This document shows positions 26,520-35,617 of a DNA stretch of 39,313 nt, piece after piece (within the stretch, counting starts at the first letter, position 1; every line of letters starts with the position of its first letter). The translations under genes were made by a program, and so were the position numbers. A model generated the notes under the pieces. That model was not told the DNA's origin, made no database searches, and saw only the letters and a program-made list of their open reading frames with translations. Source of the DNA: Bacteroides caecigallinarum (GTDB lineage: Bacteria; Bacteroidota; Bacteroidia; Bacteroidales; Bacteroidaceae); contig NZ_JADYTJ010000031.1 in the NCBI RefSeq assembly GCF_021531075.1, positions 1-39,313 on the forward strand, read 5' to 3'.

Positions 26520-28094
26520 TTAATAATACATTACACTTAAATCACTTACAGTTATATCTCCGTCATAACAATTGATAGACCAACAATTTTTCTGTAAGCC
26601 ATATACCCTGTTTGTATAGGCAAGCGCATCATTAATATACACTACACATACTGAATTGTCTGTAAGTATTGTTATATCGTATGTATTGTCAGCAGGAGTA
26701 TCAAAGTAATAACTGTCTGCACCTGAAATAAATCCTTTTCCTCCTTCTTCCTCGAAATTCAACTTTTTCTTAGCTCCATTTTCTTCAGGATTGACAATAA
26801 CACTGTAGAACTTCTCTGAATCATTTCCACGACAGAATGAGAAGCCAAATTTATCTAATGCTGTAGAAGCTGTAACTTTGAATGTAATCTTATTATGTAC
26901 ATTAAGTCTGTTGAACAACACGTGACTATCGGCAGACAAAGAATAATCACCGTTATTCACCTGAACTCCGTTCTCAGACTGTGCCATAACCTTCACATCG
27001 GATGTCTTGTTATATTTATTGACAAAACCTTCAACAGGACTCAAAGTAAGAGAACCGTTTTCATGTTGGATAAGCTTATGAGCAACTAATGCTCCTGCCC
27101 ATTCAGGCTCCTTATCACCGCTTACTTCAGTATTGTCATTACCTTTTCTTGTAGGACACCATCCCCAAATGTACCTGTCAGTTCCATTGGAAGCAGTTTT
27201 ACCTGCATAAAAAGCTCTCGAATCAAGATAGCCGTTATGATTGTCTGGCCATTCAGGATTATCTTCATCAGTAATCACGTTTTTAAGTTCCTCTAAAGTT
27301 TCAGCTTTAAAATACTGAACTCTTCTCTCATACACGTTTTGGTCAGAATATATCAGATACCACCAGTTACCCATCTTAAAAATATCAGCGCATTCATAGA
27401 ATCTGCCCCAACGATTTTTAAAGAAAACATCTTTATTTGTCCATTCTAGAAGATTATCAGATGTTAGTTCAGCAAGAACACCTTTACCTTCCTTGTTTGT
27501 AGAAACAATCATATGGAACAATCCGTCGTCACCCTTAAAGACAAATGGGTCACGGAAATTCTTCACATCGTAGCCATAATCATCTCCCTGAAGATAAAGG
27601 GCTCTGTTCTTTGTCCATGTCTTGAAGTCGGAAGATGTGGCAAGCATTATCACTTCCTGTGATGCAGTATGTCCTGTATAGAAAGTATAGTACAATTTAT
27701 CCGCTTCATTATATATAGTAGAACCTGTTCCGATGGCAGCGTCAGGCTCAGATTCCGAACCGCATGGAATCAACTCGTCCAAAGAAGTATATGACGAAAA
27801 ATCCTTAGTAGAAACTCCCCATATTGGATGGTAAGTCAAGTCTGGATTAGGACGGAGGTCGCGAAGATACAAAATCTTGAAATCTTCTGCTACCGGGTCA
27901 TAGAAAGGCATAGGGTCGCCTACATAACCTACGTATGGCTGATAAAAAGTACCGAAAGTCTTCTCTTCAGTAGGAGAAAAATAATTTGCGGTACCATCCC
28001 AGTCCTTTTGAGTAAGGACTGGAGAATTATCATTGCAGCTTGCCATTGGCAGAGTCATAGTTGCCAAAAGCATTGTATATATTATATTTTTCAT
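26520..28094 (-). CDS. GH32 endo-levanase-like surface lipoprotein
   Basis: This 524-residue lipoprotein has its lipid cysteine at residue 20 (PMASCNDN). It is the BT1760-like GH32 form: the nucleophile motif is YVGDPMPFYD (D60) instead of WMNDPNG. The transition-state RDP is at 181-183, the acid/base E234 lies in YECADIF, and the C-terminal beta-sandwich begins at about 355. BT1760 is the surface endo-levanase that cuts levan for its SusC/SusD complex. The same gene order here (SusC, SusD, binding protein, this enzyme) supports the same role. It begins 13 nt after the binding-protein gene. If correct, the main polysaccharide of operon 2 is beta-2,6 levan. Confidence 0.88.
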   Translation of the reverse strand: MKNIIYTMLLATMTLPMASCNDNSPVLTQKDWDGTANYFSPTEEKTFGTFYQPYVGYVGDPMPFYDPVAEDFKILYLRDLRPNPDLTYHPIWGVSTKDFSSYTSLDELIPCGSESEPDAAIGTGSTIYNEADKLYYTFYTGHTASQEVIMLATSSDFKTWTKNRALYLQGDDYGYDVKNFRDPFVFKGDDGLFHMIVSTNKEGKGVLAELTSDNLLEWTNKDVFFKNRWGRFYECADIFKMGNWWYLIYSDQNVYERRVQYFKAETLEELKNVITDEDNPEWPDNHNGYLDSRAFYAGKTASNGTDRYIWGWCPTRKGNDNTEVSGDKEPEWAGALVAHKLIQHENGSLTLSPVEGFVNKYNKTSDVKVMAQSENGVQVNNGDYSLSADSHVLFNRLNVHNKITFKVTASTALDKFGFSFCRGNDSEKFYSVIVNPEENGAKKKLNFEEEGGKGFISGADSYYFDTPADNTYDITILTDNSVCVVYINDALAYTNRVYGLQKNCWSINCYDGDITVSDLSVMYY

Positions 28095-28107
28095 AAACTA
28101 CTTAATT

Positions 28108-29493
28108 TTATTTACATAAATAATTGATGATATTCATTGTAAGTTTTTCCATATTCGTGAAATATGCATTATCAACATTTGCATCTTTCCATTCGTAACC
28201 TGACGCACCTATAGTAATAACGGTACCGTTTGGTTCTGAGCCATATTGTGCTATACAAACTCTATTAACATCGTAACTGCCAATACCACTAGCCAAAGGA
28301 GTAGCTCCAGTTTTTTGTTTCCATCCATCCATACTAAAATATGGCTCCCAATCAACTCCCCATTGCAAAGCACGACCAGTAGTCTTACAACCTATTTCAC
28401 GTAAATAAATAATCTTGTCACCACCATTGTCGTTTACCGTTATTCCATTATATATTTCCTGATCCTCATAAGTTTTTATAGAGAATCCCAAATCTTCAGT
28501 CAATGTAGTCTCAGCATATTCTCCACCCCACATATTATTAGGTTCAGCATTCATAGATGAAACGCCCCACATATCCGTCTTAACATATCTCATTGCCTCA
28601 CGGGATGCAAAAATATTACCTCCGGCATTCCAATATTCTCTTATCTTATCCTTTGTATCATATGCAGCACTTGGCCAATCACCTATTCCATTCCAATCCC
28701 AATGACACCAAATCATCTTATAATCAGTCAAACGAACCTTTCCATCTTTAATCTCATTAAGAGATATGTATTTGGAATTTGGAATATTCCTAAGCATCCA
28801 TTCAGCAGCAGCTCTTGTTTCATCATTCAACTCTGAAACTGTATTTGCTATTCCTACGAAAGCCTTAGGCTCGACTGAAACATCAGTCTTTTCTATTTGG
28901 ATAGTATATTCTTTAACAGCTGTCTTATAAGTTGCAGTTATTTTTACATTATTATTTGAAAAATCAACTACTGAATTATTTTCTATCGAAACAGTTGTAC
29001 CGGTACTCACTTCATAAGCTACAACTATATTTGAAAGATTTGTATTCGTAGGAACATAAACCTTTATAGTAGCAGTTTCTTCATCAATAATACCATTATA
29101 AATATTGTTTAAAGTTAAAGACAATATTTTGGCCTCATGATTCTTGACATTTATCACATAATCGAAAAAAGCATCACCATTGGTCACCCTTATGCTTTGT
29201 GGAAAAGAGAAATTCAGTTTGTCTCCTACTTTAATAGTGGCATCAGCACCTTCCGAAAGTTCCAGTTGGCTGACAGTCATAGACTTGATTGAATAGTCAT
29301 AAGGTACTTCTACTGTTATACTAGCGTTTACGTTGTCGATAACGCCTTCATATTGATCATCAAGTACTATCTTATTTATAAATGTATCCCCTTGCAATGA
29401 CAAACCGGAATCACCCTTATTATCGCAAGCTGACATTACTGACAAAAACAATGTCAGACACAATAAATATAATTTGTATATATATGTTCTCAT
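28108..29493 (-). CDS. Surface glycan-binding-type lipoprotein (SusE position, BT1761-like)
   Basis: Started at ATG 29493, the protein has 461 residues with a lipoprotein signal peptide and lipid cysteine at residue 23 (VMSACDNKGD). A longer frame beginning with TTG at 29532 would overlap susD and is rejected. The N-terminal part holds two or three immunoglobulin-like repeats (KILSLTLNNIYNGIIDEETA pattern). The C-terminal half (about 210-461; MIWCHWDWNG, GGNIFASREAMRYV, WGGEYAETTL) looks like a DUF4960-type domain. This placement between susD and the endo-levanase matches BT1761, a levan-binding surface protein of the levan utilisome. The role is inferred from position and weak resemblance. 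Confidence 0.8.
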   Translation of the reverse strand: MRTYIYKLYLLCLTLFLSVMSACDNKGDSGLSLQGDTFINKIVLDDQYEGVIDNVNASITVEVPYDYSIKSMTVSQLELSEGADATIKVGDKLNFSFPQSIRVTNGDAFFDYVINVKNHEAKILSLTLNNIYNGIIDEETATIKVYVPTNTNLSNIVVAYEVSTGTTVSIENNSVVDFSNNNVKITATYKTAVKEYTIQIEKTDVSVEPKAFVGIANTVSELNDETRAAAEWMLRNIPNSKYISLNEIKDGKVRLTDYKMIWCHWDWNGIGDWPSAAYDTKDKIREYWNAGGNIFASREAMRYVKTDMWGVSSMNAEPNNMWGGEYAETTLTEDLGFSIKTYEDQEIYNGITVNDNGGDKIIYLREIGCKTTGRALQWGVDWEPYFSMDGWKQKTGATPLASGIGSYDVNRVCIAQYGSEPNGTVITIGASGYEWKDANVDNAYFTNMEKLTMNIINYLCK

Positions 29494-29516
29494 AATTATT
29501 TCTTTTAAAATATTTA

Positions 29517-31253
29517 TTACCATCCTCCGCAATTCTGATCATAAATATCATTGCTGGCACTTATCTGAGCAAAAGGTATAGGAAGATACTCATTCTTATT
29601 TTTTGTAAAGTGGGCACTGGAGTAAATCGAGCATACATCAGCTTCTCCTGCATAGTATGCGTTAAGAACGCTTTCAGCTTCGCCCCAGCGAACAAGGTCG
29701 AAGAATCTGTCAGACTCCATAGCAAGTTCCAAACGACGTTCGAACTTAAGTCTCTTGAGAGCCTCAGCCTGACTGCAATCAGTATCAGAATATGGTTCTA
29801 CAGAGAATTTTACATGATAATCATCTTCATAATTTGCAATCATAGAAGTACTTGTCTTCGCTCTGTTTCTTATTCTATTTATCAATCCTATAGCTTCAGA
29901 AATTCTTCCGTCATTAAGCTGGATAATAGCTTCTGCTCTCATAAGAAGCACATCAGCATATCTGATTACAATATGGTTCATAGAAGTTCCCCACCAAGAA
30001 CCTTTAACCAGATATCTGCTGTCCGGATCAACATTCTGTTTCAATGTCACATAATATCCGTAAAGACCGTTACTTCTGCTCCATACAGATGTTTTTGCCA
30101 TAATATACTTAGGATTGAACTCATAAGGCAGACCAGGCATACCGACTGTAAGAAACAGACGAGGGTCTGCATTATCTACAGTCATATTATAGTTTACATC
30201 ATTGAAATTATCAAACATCGGATAACCATCTATTGTAGTCTTGAATGCATTCACCAGGTTCTGGCTTGGCTTATAGAAGTCACATCCACCATCTGTCACT
30301 CCCGGTATATTAGGAACGATAAGACCGTTTGACCAATTACAATTACCGTTAGTAGTACCATCATTGATAGAATACTGCATAGCCCACAAAGACTCCTTGC
30401 CGTTCTCATATTCAGGCTCAGGACGGAAGTTATTGTGGAAATCACTTTCCAGACCATATCCTCCAGCAGTCATGATTGCCTCTTCTGTGTATTTAACCAC
30501 ATTTTTCAAATCATCCTCATTGATGCTTGTAACCTCATTGTTTTCAGGATTATCCTGTCTGTAAGCCTTATAGAGGTAAGTTTTTGCCAAATACGCAGCT
30601 GCCGCACCTTTTGTAGGTCTTCCTTTGTCAGCCTGAGTATCAGGAAGGTTATCAAATGCAAACTGAAAATCATTTGCTATCTGCTGCCACTGTTCATCAT
30701 TAGTATAAACTGTATTCGACAGATTATTATATTCCTCAGGAGACATATTTTCATCGTTGGCAATTACTATCTTCTTGAAAAGTTGTTTCAAAAGGAAATG
30801 TCCGTGTCCACGCAAGAACTTCATTTCCGCTATTCTCTGATTTTTCAGCGGATAAGTATTTTCATCCATCTGGTCGAGCAACTGCAATGCCGCATTTGCA
30901 CGCGAGATACAGTTATAAAGTCTCTGCCACATATCGCTGATGTTCCATGCAGTAGTCATAATACCCTGCGAAACCTCAAGGTTATGGAACACATCACCAT
31001 CCTCAGTACCGTTTCCACCTTTATAGGCATCATCCGAGCGTACGTCATAGTTCCACATTGAAAATGATGAATTTATATCCTCAGCAGAAATCCATACAGC
31101 ATATGCCGAAATAATCAGATTGTCCACATATTCAGGATTATTAAGCTGTTCGTTATCCATAGAACCCTGAGGATTATGACTGTCAAGAAAGTCAGAACAG
31201 CCTGATGTCAGCAACATTAAACTTATAATGAATATATTTATATATGTTTTCAT
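29517..31253 (-). CDS. SusD family outer-membrane lipoprotein of the fructan locus
   Basis: This 578-residue lipoprotein has its lipid cysteine at residue 19 (LTSGCSDFLD). SusD hallmarks include MWQRLYNCISRANAALQLLD, the tetratricopeptide-like helix RGHGHFLLKQLFKK, and AAAYLAKTYLYKAYR. The C-terminal IRYADVLLMRAEAIIQL, INRIRNRA and FERRLELAMESDRFFDLVRW are also typical. It binds fructan chains at the surface with the SusC encoded 60 nt upstream, as BT1762 does for levan. There is no sign of truncation. Confidence 0.94.
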   Translation of the reverse strand: MKTYINIFIISLMLLTSGCSDFLDSHNPQGSMDNEQLNNPEYVDNLIISAYAVWISAEDINSSFSMWNYDVRSDDAYKGGNGTEDGDVFHNLEVSQGIMTTAWNISDMWQRLYNCISRANAALQLLDQMDENTYPLKNQRIAEMKFLRGHGHFLLKQLFKKIVIANDENMSPEEYNNLSNTVYTNDEQWQQIANDFQFAFDNLPDTQADKGRPTKGAAAAYLAKTYLYKAYRQDNPENNEVTSINEDDLKNVVKYTEEAIMTAGGYGLESDFHNNFRPEPEYENGKESLWAMQYSINDGTTNGNCNWSNGLIVPNIPGVTDGGCDFYKPSQNLVNAFKTTIDGYPMFDNFNDVNYNMTVDNADPRLFLTVGMPGLPYEFNPKYIMAKTSVWSRSNGLYGYYVTLKQNVDPDSRYLVKGSWWGTSMNHIVIRYADVLLMRAEAIIQLNDGRISEAIGLINRIRNRAKTSTSMIANYEDDYHVKFSVEPYSDTDCSQAEALKRLKFERRLELAMESDRFFDLVRWGEAESVLNAYYAGEADVCSIYSSAHFTKNKNEYLPIPFAQISASNDIYDQNCGGW

Positions 31254-31313
31254 AAGTGTAAGTTTGAAGTTATTAAGTTTCTTGTTTTAAAAAGGGATTT
31301 CTATATCTGAAAA

Positions 31314-34300
31314 TCAGAAACCTACATTAATACCAAATGTTAGGTTCATTGGAATAGGGTAACCATAATTAGGATTTTCCGGGTCAACACCTGTAAAATC
31401 CTTGCTTGTTATAGTAAGAACATTCTGCGCACTTAGGTATAGTCTCAGTCTGTCAACTTTAAATTTCTGAGATATTGACTTAGGCAAATTATATCCCAAT
31501 TGTATATTTCTTAATTTCAAGAAAGAACCATTCTCAACAAAGTAAGATGAAACTCTTTTTTCATTGTTTACGTCAGTTCTTGTTAACGCTGGAATATCTG
31601 ATGAAGAATTATATGGAGTCCATGCATCAAGAAGACGTTTACCCTTATTCAGGAAACCGATATTCAAACCGCTCCACAAGTCTGTTTCTTTCTTCAGATC
31701 ACTGATGATATCAACTCCCTGTACACCCTGCCAGAACATTGTAAAATCGAAATCCTTATATTCAAAGTACATGTTCAGACCGTAGCTGAACGCAGGTGTC
31801 GGATCATAAATCCACTGCTGGTCTTTTTCATTGATTACACCGTTACCATCCAAATCACGCCAACGGATACGACCAACTCCGGCTCCTTCCTGTGTTGCAT
31901 GATTATCAACCTCTTCCTGGGACTTGAATATTCCATCAGCTACATATCCTACCTGAGAACCATTGGCATGTCCAATCACACTTTCAACACCGTTTCCACC
32001 AAATGTTCCATTTGCGGCTACAGTAATAGGTAAAGCTGTTATCTTGTTTCTGTATGTAGAAATATTGGCATTAAAGTCATATTTGAATCCGTTGCCAAAT
32101 GTCTTTCTATGCCCTATGTTAAATTCAAAACCTTTATTTTCCATCTCACCGGCATTAATCCACTGTGTAGAACCTTCTCCCATTGAGGCTATACCTGCCA
32201 TTTGCACAAGTATGTCGGTAGTTTTCTTGTAGAACCAATCGAAAGATCCATATAACTGTTGGTTAAACAATGAGAAATCAAGACCTATATTTGTTTGTGT
32301 TGTTGTTTCCCATTTTATATCATCATTTCCCAACTGGTTACGTTTAAATCCAGATTGAAGAGTCTGTCCTCCGTTTGTACCTTCAATATCATACGATGTT
32401 CCATAGCTCTGTCCTCCAGATTCTGTAACACCATAATTCGGAACATAAAGAGTATAACGGGCTGTATTTGAGATTTCCTGATTACCAGTCTGTCCCCAAG
32501 ATGCTCTTACCTTAAGGTCATCAAGCCATTCTATATCTTTCATAAACTCTTCCTGACTCATACGCCATCCTAAAGAAACAGAAGGGAAAGTGGCAAAACG
32601 GTTGTTTTTACCGAACCTTGAAGAACCATCCCGACGTACAGTCAACGAAGCCAGATACTTGTCATCGTAAGTATAGTTGAATTTTCCAAAGAATGATACC
32701 AATGAATAACCATCGCCAGAACCGTAAGCCTGCGCAGTACCTACTCCGGCATCAGGCCACATGAAATCAGGAGTCAGAATTGAAAAGTCTTCTTTGTAAC
32801 CTGAGAACCATGTATTGTCTTCGTTATTCAATTCAACACCAACCATGGCATCACCTCTGTGCTTGCCTTTTTCAAAATTATAAGTAGCAACAGCATTCCA
32901 CATCCATCTCATCCAGTGTTCCTGTTTAGCCTCTACAGCATTCTTATCATTGGCTACATTACCTTCAGTGATAGGATAAGTGAATATTCTCTGTTGTTTC
33001 TGTGAATAGTCGATACCGAATGTAGAACGGATATTGAAGCCTTTGAACAGATTAAGGTTAATATATGCGTCACCAAACATTCTCCAATAATAATATTTAT
33101 TATCAGAGTTTCTTTCAAGACGGGCTACGGGGTTTTCACGGTCCGGATATCCACCTACAGGACCAGCATATTCGCCTTCTGAAGTATATACAGGTAAAGA
33201 AGGATTGGCCTGCAACACGTTTTGAAGAAATCCACCAGGAGCAGCCACTTCTGAAGTTCTATTAACAGTAAAATGTTCTCCTATTGTAAGAATATTATCT
33301 ATCAGATTATAATCAGCATTCATTCTGGCTGAGAAACGTTCAAAATCTGTAGTTTTGATTATACCGTTATTTTTATAATATCCCAATGAGAAAAATGAAG
33401 AACCTTTCTCCGAACCATTACTTACAGAAAGATTATATTGCTGTACAACACCTGTACGGCTAATTTCATCAAACCAATCTGTATCAGCAGAAGGAACTGT
33501 GTTTGCACTGTCTAAGAAACGTGACATACTTATACTATTCAAAACAGGAATGCTATTCTGATCATATCCCCAGTCATAAGAATATCCTAAAGCATTTGTA
33601 TTCGGATCCTGACCATCGTTTACATAAGCCTGCCACATTGCCTGACCATATTCTTTTGCGTTCAGAACCTCCATTTTATTTGTGTACATAGAAGCTGAAA
33701 CTGAAGCATCGAAATTAACTTTAATCTGACCTTCCTTACCTTTCTTAGTCGTTACGATAATAACACCATTCGCTGCACGTGAACCATAAATAGAAGCAGA
33801 AGCGGCATCTTTCAACACTTGAATAGATTCAATATCGTTACCGTTCAACTCATGCATACCGCCCTTAGTTGGCACACCATCTATAATATATAAAGGGTCA
33901 TTATTATTTAATGTTCCAATACCACGAATACGGATTGTTGTAGAGCCACTTGGGTTACCATCCGCTGTAATGTTCATACCTGGTACCCTTCCCTGGAGGG
34001 CTTTCATAGGGTTGTTTTCATTTTGCTTGGAGATTTCATCCATACTAACAACAGAAACTGCACCTGTTAAGTCAGCCTTACGTTGCGTAGTGTAACCAGT
34101 AACAACCACCTCTTCTAGCACTTCAGCATCTTCTTTAAGTAAAATATTCATCACATTCTCAGCCTTCAAGGTTTCGGTTTTATATCCCACAAACGAAACT
34201 GAGATTGAACTACCAGCGCTTACTGTTAAAGTAAACTTTCCATCAATATCGGTAATTGTACCATTGGTATTATTACCATTCTCTACAACAGTAGCACCTA

Positions 34301-34412
34301 TAACCGGGGAATTGTCAACAGCAGATAGGACTGTTCCTTGAACCACTAAATCTTGCGCATGCACTACTATGCATATAAATAAGAATAGCGCAATAAGAAA
34401 TTTTCTTTTCAT
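31314..34412 (-). CDS. SusC TonB-linked outer-membrane transporter of the fructan locus
   Basis: A protein of 1032 residues from ATG 34412 (MKRKFLIALFLF); ATG 34427 in the same frame would add five residues, and both give a signal peptide ending VHAQ. The TTG-initiated extension to 34478 crosses the promoter and is rejected. Domains are a carboxypeptidase-like N-terminal domain, the TonB box region LEEVVVTGYTTQRKADLTGA, a plug with SIYGSRAANGVIIVTTKKGK, and a barrel ending in TFGINVGF. It imports fructan oligosaccharides with its SusD partner, as BT1763 does for levan. It is the first gene of operon 2. It has no copy of the 16-bp inversion core, so it is not part of the switch at the left of the window. 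Confidence 0.94.
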   Translation of the reverse strand: MKRKFLIALFLFICIVVHAQDLVVQGTVLSAVDNSPVIGATVVENGNNTNGTITDIDGKFTLTVSAGSSISVSFVGYKTETLKAENVMNILLKEDAEVLEEVVVTGYTTQRKADLTGAVSVVSMDEISKQNENNPMKALQGRVPGMNITADGNPSGSTTIRIRGIGTLNNNDPLYIIDGVPTKGGMHELNGNDIESIQVLKDAASASIYGSRAANGVIIVTTKKGKEGQIKVNFDASVSASMYTNKMEVLNAKEYGQAMWQAYVNDGQDPNTNALGYSYDWGYDQNSIPVLNSISMSRFLDSANTVPSADTDWFDEISRTGVVQQYNLSVSNGSEKGSSFFSLGYYKNNGIIKTTDFERFSARMNADYNLIDNILTIGEHFTVNRTSEVAAPGGFLQNVLQANPSLPVYTSEGEYAGPVGGYPDRENPVARLERNSDNKYYYWRMFGDAYINLNLFKGFNIRSTFGIDYSQKQQRIFTYPITEGNVANDKNAVEAKQEHWMRWMWNAVATYNFEKGKHRGDAMVGVELNNEDNTWFSGYKEDFSILTPDFMWPDAGVGTAQAYGSGDGYSLVSFFGKFNYTYDDKYLASLTVRRDGSSRFGKNNRFATFPSVSLGWRMSQEEFMKDIEWLDDLKVRASWGQTGNQEISNTARYTLYVPNYGVTESGGQSYGTSYDIEGTNGGQTLQSGFKRNQLGNDDIKWETTTQTNIGLDFSLFNQQLYGSFDWFYKKTTDILVQMAGIASMGEGSTQWINAGEMENKGFEFNIGHRKTFGNGFKYDFNANISTYRNKITALPITVAANGTFGGNGVESVIGHANGSQVGYVADGIFKSQEEVDNHATQEGAGVGRIRWRDLDGNGVINEKDQQWIYDPTPAFSYGLNMYFEYKDFDFTMFWQGVQGVDIISDLKKETDLWSGLNIGFLNKGKRLLDAWTPYNSSSDIPALTRTDVNNEKRVSSYFVENGSFLKLRNIQLGYNLPKSISQKFKVDRLRLYLSAQNVLTITSKDFTGVDPENPNYGYPIPMNLTFGINVGF

Positions 34413-34463
34413 GCTTTCCATACGCATTAAATAATTAGATTGTTTAATTGAAAATTGTTTATG

Positions 34464-34471
34464 CAAAAATA
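34464..34471 (-). promoter_or_regulatory. -7 promoter element of operon 2
   Basis: TATTTTTG on the minus strand is a full match to TAnnTTTG, about 45-50 nt before the SusC start. A TTG near 34489-34491 is a possible weak -33 with 17-nt spacing. The proposed operator starts 29 bp upstream of this element. Confidence 0.7.
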
Positions 34472-34500
34472 CACACAATCATAAAAAACAATCTGTAACA

Positions 34501-34539
34501 AATGTTTCAACTAGAATAATAAATGTTTCATGCAACATT
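34501..34539 (-). promoter_or_regulatory. Proposed HTCS operator of operon 2
   Basis: AATGTTTCA (plus-strand reading) begins at 34501 and again at 34522, 21 bp apart. The second copy lies in the near-palindrome AATGTTTCATGCAACATT, which differs from the operon 1 copy by one base. Spacing to the -7 box is nearly the same in both operons (28 and 29 bp). Between the matching units the sequence is not conserved, as expected for protein-binding half-sites. Confidence 0.68.
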
Positions 34540-34602
34540 TTTATCAGCAAAAGTATCATTTTTACAAGCCGTTGGCGGATGCTGAATTTTCAGGCCTCGG
34601 AA

Positions 34603-34651
34603 GAAATAAAAAAAATGAGCTGTCATTTCAACTAAAACGACAGCTCATTTT
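34603..34651 (-). terminator. Terminator of lgt
   Basis: A 13-bp perfect stem AAAATGAGCTGTC (34612-34624 with 34639-34651) has a 14-nt loop and a T-rich tail on the minus strand. It is located 37 nt after the lgt stop codon. Confidence 0.85.
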
Positions 34652-34688
34652 ACATAAAACGTCAAGACGTTTTTATCATAAGGAATTT

Positions 34689-35516
34689 TCAGAATGCTTC
34701 TTTGCGTTTTCCACTTGTGGCTATAAGATATATTCCAAGCAATATCAACGGTACACTCAACCATTGACCGATGTTCAGTGTCATGCCTACTTCTTCAGAC
34801 ACCTGAGGATTCTTGATGAATTCCAGTCCCAGACGGGCACCAAAGAATATCAGAAGAGACACCCCGGTGATAAGCCCTATGCGTTTTTGGAGTCCGAACT
34901 TATGATATGCCAACCAAGAGAAAACAAATGCCACTGCACAATACAGCATTTCGTATATCTGAGTGGGATGACATGCCTGTGCCACTCCGTTCTGATTATA
35001 GAGTTCCTGCCACTCGCGTGAACGGACAAACTCAAAACCCCAAGGGAGGTCTGTAGGATAACCGAATATCTCTGAATTCATAAGATTTCCAAAACGGATA
35101 CACGCACACACTACTGCCACTGCAGGTATCAGACGGTCGAACAACCACCAGACACTTTTGTGGGTAACTTTCTTGGAATACCATATAAGTGCAAGTATCA
35201 ATGCAAAGACTCCGCCATGACTGGCAAGACCGCCTTTCCAGATTTTCAGTATCTCCAGTGGGTGGGAACCGTAATAATCCCATTCATAGAAAAGACAATG
35301 CCCCAAACGGGCTCCTACTACAGCACTGACTATACAATACACAAACAGCTTGTCTGCCCAATCGTCAGGATGTCCTTCTTTCTTGAAAAGACGCGAACCC
35401 ATTTCGTATGCAAGGATAAATCCCAAACCCCACATTAAGCCGTACCACCTCAGTTCGATAGAACCAAGACGCAAAAGTATAGGATCGACGTCCCAAACGA
35501 TGCTTCCTAATATCAT
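34689..35516 (-). CDS. lgt: Prolipoprotein diacylglyceryl transferase
   Basis: This 275-residue inner-membrane enzyme transfers diacylglycerol from phosphatidylglycerol to the cysteine of lipoprotein precursors, a step needed by every SusD-type lipoprotein in this window. Several membrane helices are visible. The family motifs are YGLMWGLGFILAY, the HGGVFALI segment, and the Lgt signature in RFGNLMNSEIFGYPTDLPWG. The start was set at ATG 35516 (MILGSIVWDVDP). An upstream TTG frame would run through a terminator hairpin. Normal family length. Confidence 0.95.
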   Translation of the reverse strand: MILGSIVWDVDPILLRLGSIELRWYGLMWGLGFILAYEMGSRLFKKEGHPDDWADKLFVYCIVSAVVGARLGHCLFYEWDYYGSHPLEILKIWKGGLASHGGVFALILALIWYSKKVTHKSVWWLFDRLIPAVAVVCACIRFGNLMNSEIFGYPTDLPWGFEFVRSREWQELYNQNGVAQACHPTQIYEMLYCAVAFVFSWLAYHKFGLQKRIGLITGVSLLIFFGARLGLEFIKNPQVSEEVGMTLNIGQWLSVPLILLGIYLIATSGKRKEAF

Positions 35517-35555
35517 ATTTTCTGGTTTTGAATTACTATTGCAAAGAAAATAAAA

Positions 35556-35591
35556 AAATCTCTCTCCCAAAACTTATAGGGAAAGAGATTT
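35556..35591 (-). terminator. Terminator of ddh
   Basis: A stem of 13 bp with one mismatch (AAATCTCTCTCCC at 35556-35568 with 35579-35591) has a 10-nt loop and a T-run on the minus strand. It lies 26 nt after the ddh stop codon and before lgt. Confidence 0.8.
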
Positions 35592-35617
35592 TATGGAAAG
35601 ATTGATAAAATTCTGTT

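Noticed and set aside
29494-29532. TTG-initiated extension of the binding lipoprotein overlapping susD
   Set aside because: ATG 29493 gives a proper lipoprotein signal peptide and no overlap with susD.
34413-34478. TTG-initiated extension of the fructan SusC
   Set aside because: The extension crosses the operon 2 -7 box; ATG 34412 or 34427 starts a normal signal peptide.
34656-34673. Hairpin AAAACGTC-AA-GACGTTTT near lgt
   Set aside because: A 2-nt loop is too small for a stable hairpin; the stronger terminator next to it explains transcript ending.
35517-35570. TTG-initiated extension of Lgt
   Set aside because: It would run through the ddh terminator hairpin, and family members start near MILGSIVWD.
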